Assembly (NCBI GenBank): GCA_047974225.1
Contig: JBKECD010000056.1
Coordinates: forward strand, 1 to 64,000
Direction: 5' to 3'
DNA length: 64,000 nt
Source of the DNA: JBKEDC01 sp047974225
GTDB taxonomy: Bacteria; Bacteroidota; Bacteroidia; Bacteroidales; Prolixibacteraceae
Within the stretch, counting starts at the first letter, position 1. Every line of letters starts with the position of its first letter. Below the pieces are notes generated by a model. It saw only the letters and a program-made list of their open reading frames with translations. It had not been told where the DNA came from and did no database searches. Shown here piece after piece: positions 8,813 through 17,442 of the stretch. The translations under genes were made by a program, and so were the position numbers.

Positions 8813-10666
8813 CTATTCCTCCCGATAACTTTTCGGGATTGTGCTTTCGCTCCCATCTCTAGCGGCACGATAATGAGGAGAAAGGATCTCGATGCCACGC
8901 TCATTGCAGATGTCTTGGATATTGGCATGCAAGTTAGAATAAATGAGAGCTTGCTTACTCGCTTCGTGGGTGTAGGCATTAATCTGATAGCTCACATAGA
9001 AATCCTCTAGGCTTGTTTGCAGCACAAAGGGCAGAGGCTCATGCATGATATGCTCTGTCTTCAATGCCGCATCAATCAGCGCACGGTGCATGTCTTTCCA
9101 AGGCACATCATATCCGATAGTTACCGAGCTGTGGACAATCAATCCTTTTTCACGCGCCTCAAAAGTATAATTTGTTGTGTTGCCTGTGAGCACTGAGGAG
9201 TTTGGAATGGTGATGATTTCATTCTTCACCGTCTTGATGCGTGTAACGAGCAACGTTTTTTCAATCACATCACCCGCCACGTCATTGATTTTGATGCGGT
9301 CGCCAATCATAAACGGGCGCATATAGGTAATCACCAATCCCGACACCATGTTGGAGATGGCTGAAGATGAGCCAAGCGACACGAGCAACCCGAGAAACAT
9401 TGACACCCCTTTAAAAATGCCCGATTCCGAATTAGGGAGCAGCGGAAATATGAGCACAAACATGAAAGCATAGAGCACAAAGCGCACAATCTGATAGGTG
9501 GTCATCGCCCAATCAGCATGAAATCCATTGATTTTGAGTTTCTCGGTTTCAATCTCCACGAAGATATAGCGTACAAACTTAATGAAATAGCGCATGCTAA
9601 AATAAATTGCCAAGATGCTAAAGATGTTGGGCAGATAGTTCCAGATGGAAGAGAAAATGCTTTTGAAAGGCGACCAAATCAGGTGAAACAACACATCCGC
9701 CCAGCCTCGCGAGAAAGGGAAAATACTAAAGAGGATAGGCAGCGAAATGTAGCAAAATAGCGCATAAAGCGTCCAACTGATGATGCGCAGCAGAAACTGG
9801 CTTGCCTTGAGCTCTTGTTCGGCAGTCATAAAGGTATAATTCCGATAGCTCAAATCACGAAACCATGTTTTTTGTTTTTCATCGGCGAGCGCCAACATGC
9901 GGTCATACCCTTTGCCCACAAGGCGGAGAATCTGCCACGAAAGCACCATCACGCCACACGCCAGAAGAATCCGAATAATCCAGCGAATAAGATTATTGCC
10001 CACACGTCCTGCAGAAATCGAATCTCGAATCAGCCATTCCACATCCGATGCCATGCGCTTGGGCGTTGAGCCGTGCACCCGTGCATCACTTGCCGAAACA
10101 TTAAGGATTGTCGATTGGTCATACATGACATCATAGCTTCCGTTCAGCTCCACGAGGTGGAGTTTATTTTCCTCGAAGCTATCGGCATCATAAAATTGCT
10201 GGATTTTTTTGTTAGTTCGCTCGGCACGCTCGGCGGCTGTCAGTCCACCATTCTTGGCATAGAGGTAAAACAGCGTATCGTTTTTTGCTCCAATCACTGG
10301 CACTCCGACCTCGTCGTATTCGGCATTTTGCGCAAGGTCGATGACCACCTTCATGCGAGAGCTAATCAGGTTACGTTTAATATCAGCAGAAGTGAGGCGC
10401 ACCGTGTCGCTATCTGCGGCATTAGTAATGCCACTCAACCGTGCCACTTCGGCTTCGAGAAGGCTGTTTTGAATCGAATCATTTTCACGCTGCAATTCGA
10501 GCTCATCAATCTTGCGTTGCTGAGCTTCGAGCAGACGTAGTTTTTCTTGCATGGCACGAAGCTCATGGATATAGGTTGAATCAACGGACGAACGCAGCGA
10601 GTCGGTTTGGGCGAAAGAATGCCAAGCAATAAGGCTTAAGCAACATATTACGATAAGCTTTTTCAT
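8813..10666 (-). CDS. Mechanosensitive ion channel, MscS family
   Basis: A 617-residue MscS-type channel that opens on membrane tension and lets solutes escape after osmotic downshock. A signal peptide ends near residue 19 (SFAQ). A coiled-coil (about 30-80) and a periplasmic domain (to about 215) follow, then five or so membrane segments between 225 and 430. The MscS core lies at about 425-580, with the pore helix rich in Gly and Ser (FLGLLVSLGSSSAISNMVSG) and the beta domain containing IGDRIKI and TIPNSS. The long extracytoplasmic N-terminus makes it a larger MscK-like or YbdG-like member rather than minimal MscS. It has its own -7 box. Confidence 0.92.
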   Translation of the reverse strand: MKKLIVICCLSLIAWHSFAQTDSLRSSVDSTYIHELRAMQEKLRLLEAQQRKIDELELQRENDSIQNSLLEAEVARLSGITNAADSDTVRLTSADIKRNLISSRMKVVIDLAQNAEYDEVGVPVIGAKNDTLFYLYAKNGGLTAAERAERTNKKIQQFYDADSFEENKLHLVELNGSYDVMYDQSTILNVSASDARVHGSTPKRMASDVEWLIRDSISAGRVGNNLIRWIIRILLACGVMVLSWQILRLVGKGYDRMLALADEKQKTWFRDLSYRNYTFMTAEQELKASQFLLRIISWTLYALFCYISLPILFSIFPFSRGWADVLFHLIWSPFKSIFSSIWNYLPNIFSILAIYFSMRYFIKFVRYIFVEIETEKLKINGFHADWAMTTYQIVRFVLYAFMFVLIFPLLPNSESGIFKGVSMFLGLLVSLGSSSAISNMVSGLVITYMRPFMIGDRIKINDVAGDVIEKTLLVTRIKTVKNEIITIPNSSVLTGNTTNYTFEAREKGLIVHSSVTIGYDVPWKDMHRALIDAALKTEHIMHEPLPFVLQTSLEDFYVSYQINAYTHEASKQALIYSNLHANIQDICNERGIEILSPHYRAARDGSESTIPKSYREE

Positions 10667-10687
10667 GTTTAAAACTAAATATTTCTA

Positions 10688-10695
10688 CAAAAATA
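10688..10695 (-). promoter_or_regulatory. -7 box of the mscS-type gene
   Basis: The minus strand reads TATTTTTG, a match to TAnnTTTG, 21 bases before the start codon. Confidence 0.5.
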
Positions 10696-10778
10696 GCACG
10701 TTTTATGGTTATTCGCATACGGGGAGTTCTAAAACCGAAATTTACCCCCTTAAATAATACCTTGATTCAACATATCGC

Positions 10779-10810
10779 AAAAAAAAGCCAACCCTAAGGC
10801 TGGCTTTTTT
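10779..10810 (-). terminator. Terminator of the 10831-11595 gene
   Basis: An eight-base stem (10786-10793 with 10798-10805), one A-C mismatch, loop CTAA, with A-run and T-run on the two sides. On the minus strand it follows the stop of the upstream gene and is followed by T6. Confidence 0.8.
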
Positions 10811-10830
10811 CATTCAACGCCAAAGACTTG

Positions 10831-11595
10831 CTATGCCTCTGGCTCAGGTTCATTTTCACTCGCTGACACTACGACTTTGTTTAACGACCGAGTTTTTCGC
10901 GTCTTGCAGATGATGTTGTGCTCGTTGATGAGCGCCGCCACAGCCGCTGAAAAATCGCTATAATCCACCGTTTCCACCTTGCTCATCGCATTCAGATAGT
11001 CCACCAAATCGTGATTAATCAGCTGCACCAACTCTTTGGTCAATACCGAAGCATTTTGCTGAGCCACTTGCTTATCGCGTGCCGTGCGATAGTCGATATA
11101 CTGCTCCAAGTAGGCAGCCTGAGCCTCCTTGAGCTTAGCGACAGCACCCTCGCAATACATCATCGAAGGGATAATCGCCTGCATACTCGCATTGTCCAAA
11201 TCGCCAAGCAACGAAGTTACTTGCGTGTGAATCTCCTTCTGTCCTCGCTGTTGGGTAATCTTACTATAATAGTGGTTCAACACCTCGAGCATCGCATTTG
11301 CAGCCGTGCTCACCGAAGCATTCTGCAAGCCCGCATAGCCTTTCACCAACTGGTGCAAGCTTCGGAAAGCGAGCACTTCTTCCTTCAGGAAGTCGGCCCG
11401 TTTCGACCTCACCTGCATTTCATTGACTGCGAAGCTCAAAGCCCCGAATGTTGTTTCCAGTCTGCCGATCACCCCCAAAAGGTGAGTGTCTGTCGATTCA
11501 TTCAGCAAAGCTTTTTTGCTTTTAACACCCTCAGCCAAGCTGCCCATTTCGCCAATTCTAATTTGGCTGTTCACGTAATTGATTTTTGTAGTCAT
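10831..11595 (-). CDS. Helical protein, probably DUF6261 family
   Basis: A 254-residue protein without signal peptide or membrane segment. Its opening (NYVNSQIRIGEMGSLAEGVKS) and nearly all-helical composition resemble the Bacteroidetes-specific DUF6261 family, which has no known function and often occurs as scattered copies. Residues 60-215 look like long helical bundles. The last 10 residues are acidic (SENEPEPEA). The gene is monocistronic: terminator downstream and about 370 bases without a gene upstream. Family assignment is from memory of the sequence style and is not certain. Confidence 0.6.
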   Translation of the reverse strand: MTTKINYVNSQIRIGEMGSLAEGVKSKKALLNESTDTHLLGVIGRLETTFGALSFAVNEMQVRSKRADFLKEEVLAFRSLHQLVKGYAGLQNASVSTAANAMLEVLNHYYSKITQQRGQKEIHTQVTSLLGDLDNASMQAIIPSMMYCEGAVAKLKEAQAAYLEQYIDYRTARDKQVAQQNASVLTKELVQLINHDLVDYLNAMSKVETVDYSDFSAAVAALINEHNIICKTRKTRSLNKVVVSASENEPEPEA

Positions 11596-11965
11596 GATAA
11601 ATAATTTAAAAAAGTAACTGTTTACACCAATCCATCTGTTTTGATTGGTGGTTGAAAGACCGATTCACCCGTCGGCGAATCATTGATTGCAATCTGATGT
11701 CCCTTCATATATACATATATACTTGCGACATACTTTTTGCACTTTTCTGAGTAACTTTTTTGAAAATATTTTTCAACTAACGGAAAATCAATGCAATAAA
11801 AATAACATTTAGAATGCGTCTAAATGGAAGTTTAGACGCTCTTTCTGTTGAAATGTTACAAAGAGCACAAAATCGAGTCGGAACTTTGCGACTTGGAGCC
11901 GACCTGATGGCTCAAAGACTCACTTTTGAAACACCCTTATTTTCTCAACCGATAAGCTATTCCCA
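11596..11965. other. Gene-free region with three inverted repeats
   Basis: No coding region is seen. Two hairpins lie near the start of the 10831-11595 gene: an eight-base stem at 11625-11632 with 11643-11650, and a weaker one at 11661-11680. A perfect nine-base stem (11816-11824 with 11831-11839, loop of six) lies between that gene and the M60 operon. On the minus strand this third hairpin is followed by a T-rich stretch, so it may end the M60 transcript. No TAnnTTTG box was found for the 10831 gene. Confidence 0.5.
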
Positions 11966-14881
11966 TTATTCTCCAAACACAAGTGTTCTCGTACCATCAT
12001 AGCTTACTGCCATAATTTTAGTTGAACCAGCAGGATAGGAAACGGTAGTCGTTGTTCTTGTTTCGCTTCCTGTACCCACCATAGCAATATGCGTAATATC
12101 ATCTCCTGCATAGGTTTCAAATACCACTACATTTTTCCATGTGCTATGCGAAATCACCTTCGTTGAAGTGCCAGTTATACCACTTCCGAAAGTACCTGTC
12201 ACTTTCTTTTGGTTCTTAAACGCATCAATACTGTTCCCTGTGATATAATAAATCACATCAGTATCAGGCTTAGGATATTTGCTTGCATAGCTCACCATAT
12301 CATCAACCATGTCTTTAGTGATCGTTTTTTGTGCCGACGAATAATCCCCAAAATACTTATCCACTTCTTTCAACATGCCAACTTTGATGAAAAAATCTGT
12401 AAGGTCTTCTTGAACTGCATCACACATATTTTTGACAAAGAAAACCTGCAACTCTCCATGCGACATGCTCGAGTCATCTGTGTTTCTCACGACTTCAAAG
12501 ATATCAGCCCAAAAATAAGGATGATGCCATGAGTTCCCTTCTCCTGCCACATGATAATACAGTTGCAATTGCCATAGTGGGCATAATTTCACAAAATGGT
12601 CTCCTCCCCATTTTCCATCGGCATCGGGTCCATAGGCAGCATCGGGTCCTCCTTGCAGCCCCCACTCCTGACCTGATACTAGTCCATTGTTAAAGTAAGC
12701 ATTAAATCGACCTCCAATAAGCCCGCCTAACTTTTCATGTTCAAGGCGTAGATTTTCGGGAGAATAGCAATACTGGATCCACGAAGAATAAATATTATTG
12801 GTACATTCAGCCGTGCCAACCCACTTCATACCTGGTCTAACCTGATTTACATGTCCAAACTCATGGGCTGGCCCCCAAATTTCGGTACGTAAGTTTGTTG
12901 GATTCGCAAGATTCTTGAGTGTCGATACGTTAAATTGAGCACCCAAACCGCCAGCCGACATGAAACCATCCCACATCACTCGACCAAACATGTGATTCTT
13001 TGGCACTCTATTGTATTTTCTAAGCCCCATAATCGTAAACTGACTTCCCACGATACTGTCATACATAATCGTGAGATCTTTTAATTCTTTATAGGCGTTA
13101 TCTTTCAAAGAATTTACATCATAGGCTAAATTTACATACTGGCCTTTAATATCTAAGATTTCACTCACAGCATTGTCAAGAATAACCGCTCCATCATCAT
13201 TGCTGTGGAGAGCAATGTCATAGTATCCGTTTACCTTCCCTGAGGCAAAGTGGATCTTCGCATCGGGAGCAGTCTCCCAATTGCTCGTATAATAATCGAC
13301 ATAACCATTTCCCTTTCCCTTCATCGTTAAGACATTCGCTCCTTCACCCAACTTATAAGAATAATCTTGCTGTCCTTCTCCAAAATCTCTTACACGAAGA
13401 GCAACTTGTTCGCCAATGCCTTGTTCTACAAAAACCACAACGTCTTCACCCTCTTCAAAATACATTCCTGTTGGGTTCTCAAATTGATTGTAGCCACTAG
13501 TTTTCAACTCTGCTTTAAGCTCATCAACTGGACGATACGCCTCATACTCCTGCACTCTATATTCTGTGGGATATTCTCCAGCCAACAAATAAGTTGCAAT
13601 ATTTTTTATGAATGCATTTTTTATATTCAACACATCTTCTATTCCAACCCCTTCTTTCAACTCCGAGAAAGTTGCATCTGTAAAGTAGGCTAAATCGCCC
13701 TCCAATGAAGAGAACGTCCTACTCTCATAACATTCAATTTCAGCTAAAGAGACATAATACTTCCCTGCATCATGCGTATAGGAATCTGTAACCTCGATTT
13801 TAATTCTTCGTGGTTTTACAATCGGAGTAGCAAACTCCACCACTTGGGGAGTAGTAGTAACCGACGCCCAATAATCAAAAACTTTTTGATATGTTGAATT
13901 ATCTTCGGTTGTTACCCAAATTGTAGCATCTTTAAAAATCCCGTTAGCTCCCGATGATCTTGGATACAATATCATATAGTTCATAATATCTGAATCCGTA
14001 GGATCTAAATCATATTCTAAGGTAATTGTTGGTTGTTCTGGCATTCCACTCCATGGAGAATGATACAATGTTGTTAAGTCTCCATCGAAACTTTTATCTA
14101 TTCCCTGATTATTTTGATACTTTTCAGACGGGTCTAAAGTAGCAGAAACAATGGTTAATTTTTTATCCTTCTCAAAAACGTCAGATTTACCTGGTGTATA
14201 ATCGTCTCCTATTTCAAGCACTTGTTGCTTAATGACAATTGTGTCCGACAAATCTCCATCTACCTGTTTAATCAAAACCAATCCTTTCCTTGAAAGTTCT
14301 TCATTGGGCAATGCTGCTAAGTTAAAATCAAAAGTTCTTTTTACTGGATTAACTGTTATTGCTTTCAATTCAGCTGCTTTCGTAAACCAACTGACCTTAC
14401 TTTCCGCTACCAAATCAACGTTTGAAAATACTTCTAGCGTAACCTTTTTCTCCTCAAAGGTAGTTATAATCGTATCACTCTCAATAATAATTGCTGGATT
14501 AATCCCAAACTGTGTAATTTTAATTTCTTCCGACACGCCATTGTGAGACACTTTAACTATTGCCTCACGTTGATCAAGCGAAGCATTATCGGCAACTTCA
14601 AATTCAATTTTTTTGGCTGCTGGATAAAAAATGGGAGTACACCAACTTTGGCTACTCTCAACCTTTATATCCTCAACAGTTGTTTTTATGCCAATACTCT
14701 GTACCGAGGTAGCAGCAGCAAAAATAACCGACTTATTAGAATCTGAAATCTCAAAAGTGCCTGGTTTTTCTTCAGGCGTCAGATCTTCTTTTGTGCATGA
14801 AGCCATTGCCGTGAAGCTTATTATGGCCATAAGAATTATTATTCCTTTCCTGCAAATTCTTTCTGTTACATCCATTTTCAT
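11966..14881 (-). CDS. M60-family metallopeptidase lipoprotein with BACON and F5/8C domains
   Basis: A 971-residue surface peptidase of the M60 (enhancin-like) family, whose characterised members cut mucin-type glycoproteins. A signal peptide ends at a lipobox (MASC, near residue 29). Two BACON-type beta domains follow (about 45-130 and 135-220), then an F5/8 type C carbohydrate-binding module (about 245-390) and the M60 region. The zinc site is HEFGH at 673-677, with the second glutamate of the family motif at Glu692. The C-terminal 100 residues are another beta domain. It is the last gene of the susC operon, 22 bases after the HExxH lipoprotein gene. BACON domains and F5/8C are thought to hold the enzyme on glycoproteins. 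All catalytic residues are present. Confidence 0.9.
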   Translation of the reverse strand: MKMDVTERICRKGIIILMAIISFTAMASCTKEDLTPEEKPGTFEISDSNKSVIFAAATSVQSIGIKTTVEDIKVESSQSWCTPIFYPAAKKIEFEVADNASLDQREAIVKVSHNGVSEEIKITQFGINPAIIIESDTIITTFEEKKVTLEVFSNVDLVAESKVSWFTKAAELKAITVNPVKRTFDFNLAALPNEELSRKGLVLIKQVDGDLSDTIVIKQQVLEIGDDYTPGKSDVFEKDKKLTIVSATLDPSEKYQNNQGIDKSFDGDLTTLYHSPWSGMPEQPTITLEYDLDPTDSDIMNYMILYPRSSGANGIFKDATIWVTTEDNSTYQKVFDYWASVTTTPQVVEFATPIVKPRRIKIEVTDSYTHDAGKYYVSLAEIECYESRTFSSLEGDLAYFTDATFSELKEGVGIEDVLNIKNAFIKNIATYLLAGEYPTEYRVQEYEAYRPVDELKAELKTSGYNQFENPTGMYFEEGEDVVVFVEQGIGEQVALRVRDFGEGQQDYSYKLGEGANVLTMKGKGNGYVDYYTSNWETAPDAKIHFASGKVNGYYDIALHSNDDGAVILDNAVSEILDIKGQYVNLAYDVNSLKDNAYKELKDLTIMYDSIVGSQFTIMGLRKYNRVPKNHMFGRVMWDGFMSAGGLGAQFNVSTLKNLANPTNLRTEIWGPAHEFGHVNQVRPGMKWVGTAECTNNIYSSWIQYCYSPENLRLEHEKLGGLIGGRFNAYFNNGLVSGQEWGLQGGPDAAYGPDADGKWGGDHFVKLCPLWQLQLYYHVAGEGNSWHHPYFWADIFEVVRNTDDSSMSHGELQVFFVKNMCDAVQEDLTDFFIKVGMLKEVDKYFGDYSSAQKTITKDMVDDMVSYASKYPKPDTDVIYYITGNSIDAFKNQKKVTGTFGSGITGTSTKVISHSTWKNVVVFETYAGDDITHIAMVGTGSETRTTTTVSYPAGSTKIMAVSYDGTRTLVFGE

Positions 14882-14903
14882 AATGCTAGATTTAAATTAT
14901 ACA

Positions 14904-16340
14904 TCAATATTTTATTGTAGCTTTAGCTTTACTCACAGGCATACCATGCTTATTGAACCATGCAAACATATCTCTACCCATAGCAACACTCAAAACAGCT
15001 ACTGTATTATTCATATCATATTTTTCAACGGATTCTTTCGTTGCCAAACGTCGTTTAGCCTGAAAATAATCCGCCAATACATTTGGATTTTCTTTTCTCA
15101 GCTCTTCAAAAACCCAATAAGTTTTTCCCCAGTGAATATTATTTTTGGCTCCATTATCTAATTCTTCCCCTTTGCCTGTCAGATTACCACGAATATCGTA
15201 ATTTTTCATTGATGGATCATATTTAGACGCTCGTTCAATTGTGTTTTGGATTCGTTTTAAAGCCTCTTCCTCATAACCCATATCCAACATAACTAAGTTT
15301 CCAACATAAGTTGCTATTGGCTCGTTCCATACTTCTGCATAAGGCAAAACCCAAGAATGGACTGACTCGTGAGTAAGAAACTCAATCATACTATCTTTTC
15401 TCTCGGGAAATCCTCCCCACCACACAGCCAAAGCCACTACATGCCCACTAGAAAAACCTCCGCCACCTGTTGGCAACAAGGCAATCTTAGATGCCATGCC
15501 CGGAGAGAGGGGAACTCCCATTCGTTTCTCAATATAAGGAAACGATGCTTTATAGATTTCAACCATTGCGTCTGCATAAGGCTGCATATAGTCGCTATAC
15601 GCTAGAGAGAATGTACCGTGGTCATCGTTGTGTTCTAAATCGGATATTTTTTTTGATGCAGGCTTCCGAGATGGATCAACCTCTTTACCCGAAGCTACTT
15701 CAAGCAATAGAGGTTTCCACAATTGCGTATTGATTGAATCGCGTGCACTTGGATGACTTCCTGCCATGTTGCGCGAAGAAACAAGTAGCGTTCCTTTTCC
15801 CACCCTACGACGAGCAACAACAGGTGAACTTTTAGCATCCTCAACCAACACTTCCCATTTACTTGGATTTTCGAGATCTGCCACAAAATTTCCTTTATCC
15901 TCAAGAGAAATCCCAGTGTACGCACCATTTGCTTTTAAAGGAGCTTCTGAAGATTGAGTAAATTGTACTCCATAGTCTGACAAAAGAGCATTTTGCGCTT
16001 CCGATTTATCTGTTGCACACACCAACACTCCACCTCCCTCGGCAAGAAATTGTTTGATGCTTGCTCGATCCTTTTCATTATACCCAATTCTTGGATTACA
16101 ATCCAACAAAATCAACAAATTGGCATCTGAAAAATCATAGTTATACAAATTACACCAGTTGCGCGCCCCCTCTTGATAGGGCAAATATTGCTGGTGAAAG
16201 CGATTGTCAGCATAAAATGTAAATTCATGGGACAAGTCTGTTACAGCATGAACATGTTCAGCTTTTGTTTTCCACTCGGGGGCACTTGAACATCCTACAA
16301 GAGAGCCGAACGCCAAGGCTAAGATTATTAGTTTTTTCAT
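14904..16340 (-). CDS. Predicted metallopeptidase lipoprotein with N-terminal GATase-like domain (copy 1)
   Basis: A 478-residue lipoprotein (lipobox LVGC, Cys17). Residues 60-215 resemble a class I amidotransferase or ThuA-like flavodoxin fold, with LLILLDCNP and a GGGVLVC strand-turn-strand. Residues 245-400 contain HESVH at 324-328, then Glu340 12 residues later, a spacing compatible with gluzincin peptidases such as M60. Around it lie GGGGFSSG and WWGGFP motifs that are invariant in the second copy at 60016-61452. I know no characterised member. The gene sits between the F5/8C lipoprotein and the M60 peptidase, so a role in glycoprotein breakdown is inferred. A minus-strand TATCTTTG box 30 bases upstream could give separate expression. 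Confidence 0.7.
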   Translation of the reverse strand: MKKLIILALAFGSLVGCSSAPEWKTKAEHVHAVTDLSHEFTFYADNRFHQQYLPYQEGARNWCNLYNYDFSDANLLILLDCNPRIGYNEKDRASIKQFLAEGGGVLVCATDKSEAQNALLSDYGVQFTQSSEAPLKANGAYTGISLEDKGNFVADLENPSKWEVLVEDAKSSPVVARRRVGKGTLLVSSRNMAGSHPSARDSINTQLWKPLLLEVASGKEVDPSRKPASKKISDLEHNDDHGTFSLAYSDYMQPYADAMVEIYKASFPYIEKRMGVPLSPGMASKIALLPTGGGGFSSGHVVALAVWWGGFPERKDSMIEFLTHESVHSWVLPYAEVWNEPIATYVGNLVMLDMGYEEEALKRIQNTIERASKYDPSMKNYDIRGNLTGKGEELDNGAKNNIHWGKTYWVFEELRKENPNVLADYFQAKRRLATKESVEKYDMNNTVAVLSVAMGRDMFAWFNKHGMPVSKAKATIKY

Positions 16341-16369
16341 TTCGTTTTGGTTAATTTTCTAATTTAATT

Positions 16370-16377
16370 CAAAGATA
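16370..16377 (-). promoter_or_regulatory. Possible internal promoter (-7 box)
   Basis: The minus strand reads TATCTTTG, 29 bases before the start of the HExxH lipoprotein gene. A TTG lies 23 bases further upstream, slightly beyond the usual spacing. It may allow the two peptidase genes to be expressed apart from susCD. Confidence 0.4.
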
Positions 16378-16387
16378 AAACAAATAA

Positions 16388-16442
16388 CCAGAGTTTTACT
16401 CAATAGCAATGTAATTACACAAACTTCAAGTAAACACTCTGG
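16388..16442 (-). other. Imperfect inverted repeat inside the operon
   Basis: Seven perfect pairs (16388-16394 with 16436-16442), extended inward with a small bulge, form a hairpin between two operon genes. No T-run follows it on the minus strand, so it is more likely to affect mRNA processing than to terminate. Confidence 0.4.
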
Positions 16443-16471
16443 CTATAATCAACTTAAATTCAAATAACTAT

Positions 16472-17359
16472 CTAATCTACGTAAGTAGGCGATTCTGGGT
16501 CGATAATCTCTGTGTTTACTTTAAAAATCTGCAGCTCACTCATACTCCAGAAGGGATACTCTTGTACATTGCTTCCTGTTACAGCAGCATTTACCGACAG
16601 TTTCAAATACGAGAATGGCTTGCTTGATCTTAGAATTGGTGAATAATACCAATCACTTGTGGTGTTTGGCAATTCATCAGCTTCTTTCGTTAGATTTACA
16701 ATAAGCTCCCAATTTACACCATCGGTACTTCCAAACAAATCAACGTCGGAGGGCTTACCATTTGAATTGTTCGTGCGAGGGCCCCAATTTATTTTAAACA
16801 GCGATATTTCCTCTTTCAAATCAATAGAGATATATGCAGGATACGGAGCTGAAGAACCATACTTTGAGTGATAAATTGTACCTGTATCACCGTCAAAAAG
16901 CATAATAGGTGCCTGAGTATCACTTTGTATTGAATTTGATTCTAATTGTTCTTCCGTAATCGTGAACTTCTCTTCATCTAAGATTATCTCTGTTGAAGGA
17001 GCAGCACCCGATTTACCTGCATGTTGGAGTGTAGCTCCCATAGTCTCTGTGTGGCTGTAAGGAGTAAGGCTAAACTCATAATCTCCATACTTTAAGCGAG
17101 TATTATCAACGAGTAAAGAATCACAGCTTGATAAATTGATCACATTTTTTTGTTTTCGATGATCATAATACCCCACTTTGATGTAGTGGATCGTTTCATC
17201 ATCCTCAGGCATATCCCAACGCACAACTATCTGACCAGGCAATGCATCAGAACGCACATTGCTAATCTCTGCTGGAACTACCTCGGGAACGTCATCTTGC
17301 TCACACGCAACAAATGCAATCGAACAAGATGCCATTAATACATATAAAAGTTTTTTCAT
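16472..17359 (-). CDS. Surface lipoprotein with FN3-like and F5/8 type C domains
   Basis: A 295-residue lipoprotein (signal peptide with FVAC, Cys19) in the position usually taken by a surface glycan-binding protein after susD. Residues 28-125 look like a fibronectin III-type or DUF4959-type beta domain (IVVRWDMPEDDETIHYIKVGY). Residues 140-285 look like an F5/8C (CBM32-like) domain: LFDGDTGTIYHSKYG, then ISIDLKEEISLFKINWGPR and a closing strand. It probably binds the glycan part of the target and presents it to SusC/SusD. The gap to susD is 83 bases and holds a strong hairpin. The binding target is unknown. Confidence 0.78.
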   Translation of the reverse strand: MKKLLYVLMASCSIAFVACEQDDVPEVVPAEISNVRSDALPGQIVVRWDMPEDDETIHYIKVGYYDHRKQKNVINLSSCDSLLVDNTRLKYGDYEFSLTPYSHTETMGATLQHAGKSGAAPSTEIILDEEKFTITEEQLESNSIQSDTQAPIMLFDGDTGTIYHSKYGSSAPYPAYISIDLKEEISLFKINWGPRTNNSNGKPSDVDLFGSTDGVNWELIVNLTKEADELPNTTSDWYYSPILRSSKPFSYLKLSVNAAVTGSNVQEYPFWSMSELQIFKVNTEIIDPESPTYVD

Positions 17360-17395
17360 CTGTTTCTAATTTAAATTTGTTTTATTCGATAGTCT

Positions 17396-17431
17396 CACTC
17401 TGATTTTATCCTTTTGAATAAAATCAGAGTG
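17396..17431 (-). other. Strong hairpin after susD inside the operon
   Basis: A perfect 14-bp stem (17396-17409 with 17418-17431) and eight-base loop lie 12 bases after the susD stop. No T-run follows on the minus strand. Such hairpins often protect the upstream mRNA, which would raise SusC/SusD levels over the downstream lipoproteins and peptidases. Confidence 0.6.
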
Positions 17432-17442
17432 AACTACTATTT

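Noticed and set aside
11816..11839. Nine-base perfect hairpin as part of a tRNA or riboswitch
   Set aside because: No further cloverleaf arms or known aptamer core surround it; it is kept only as a possible terminator.
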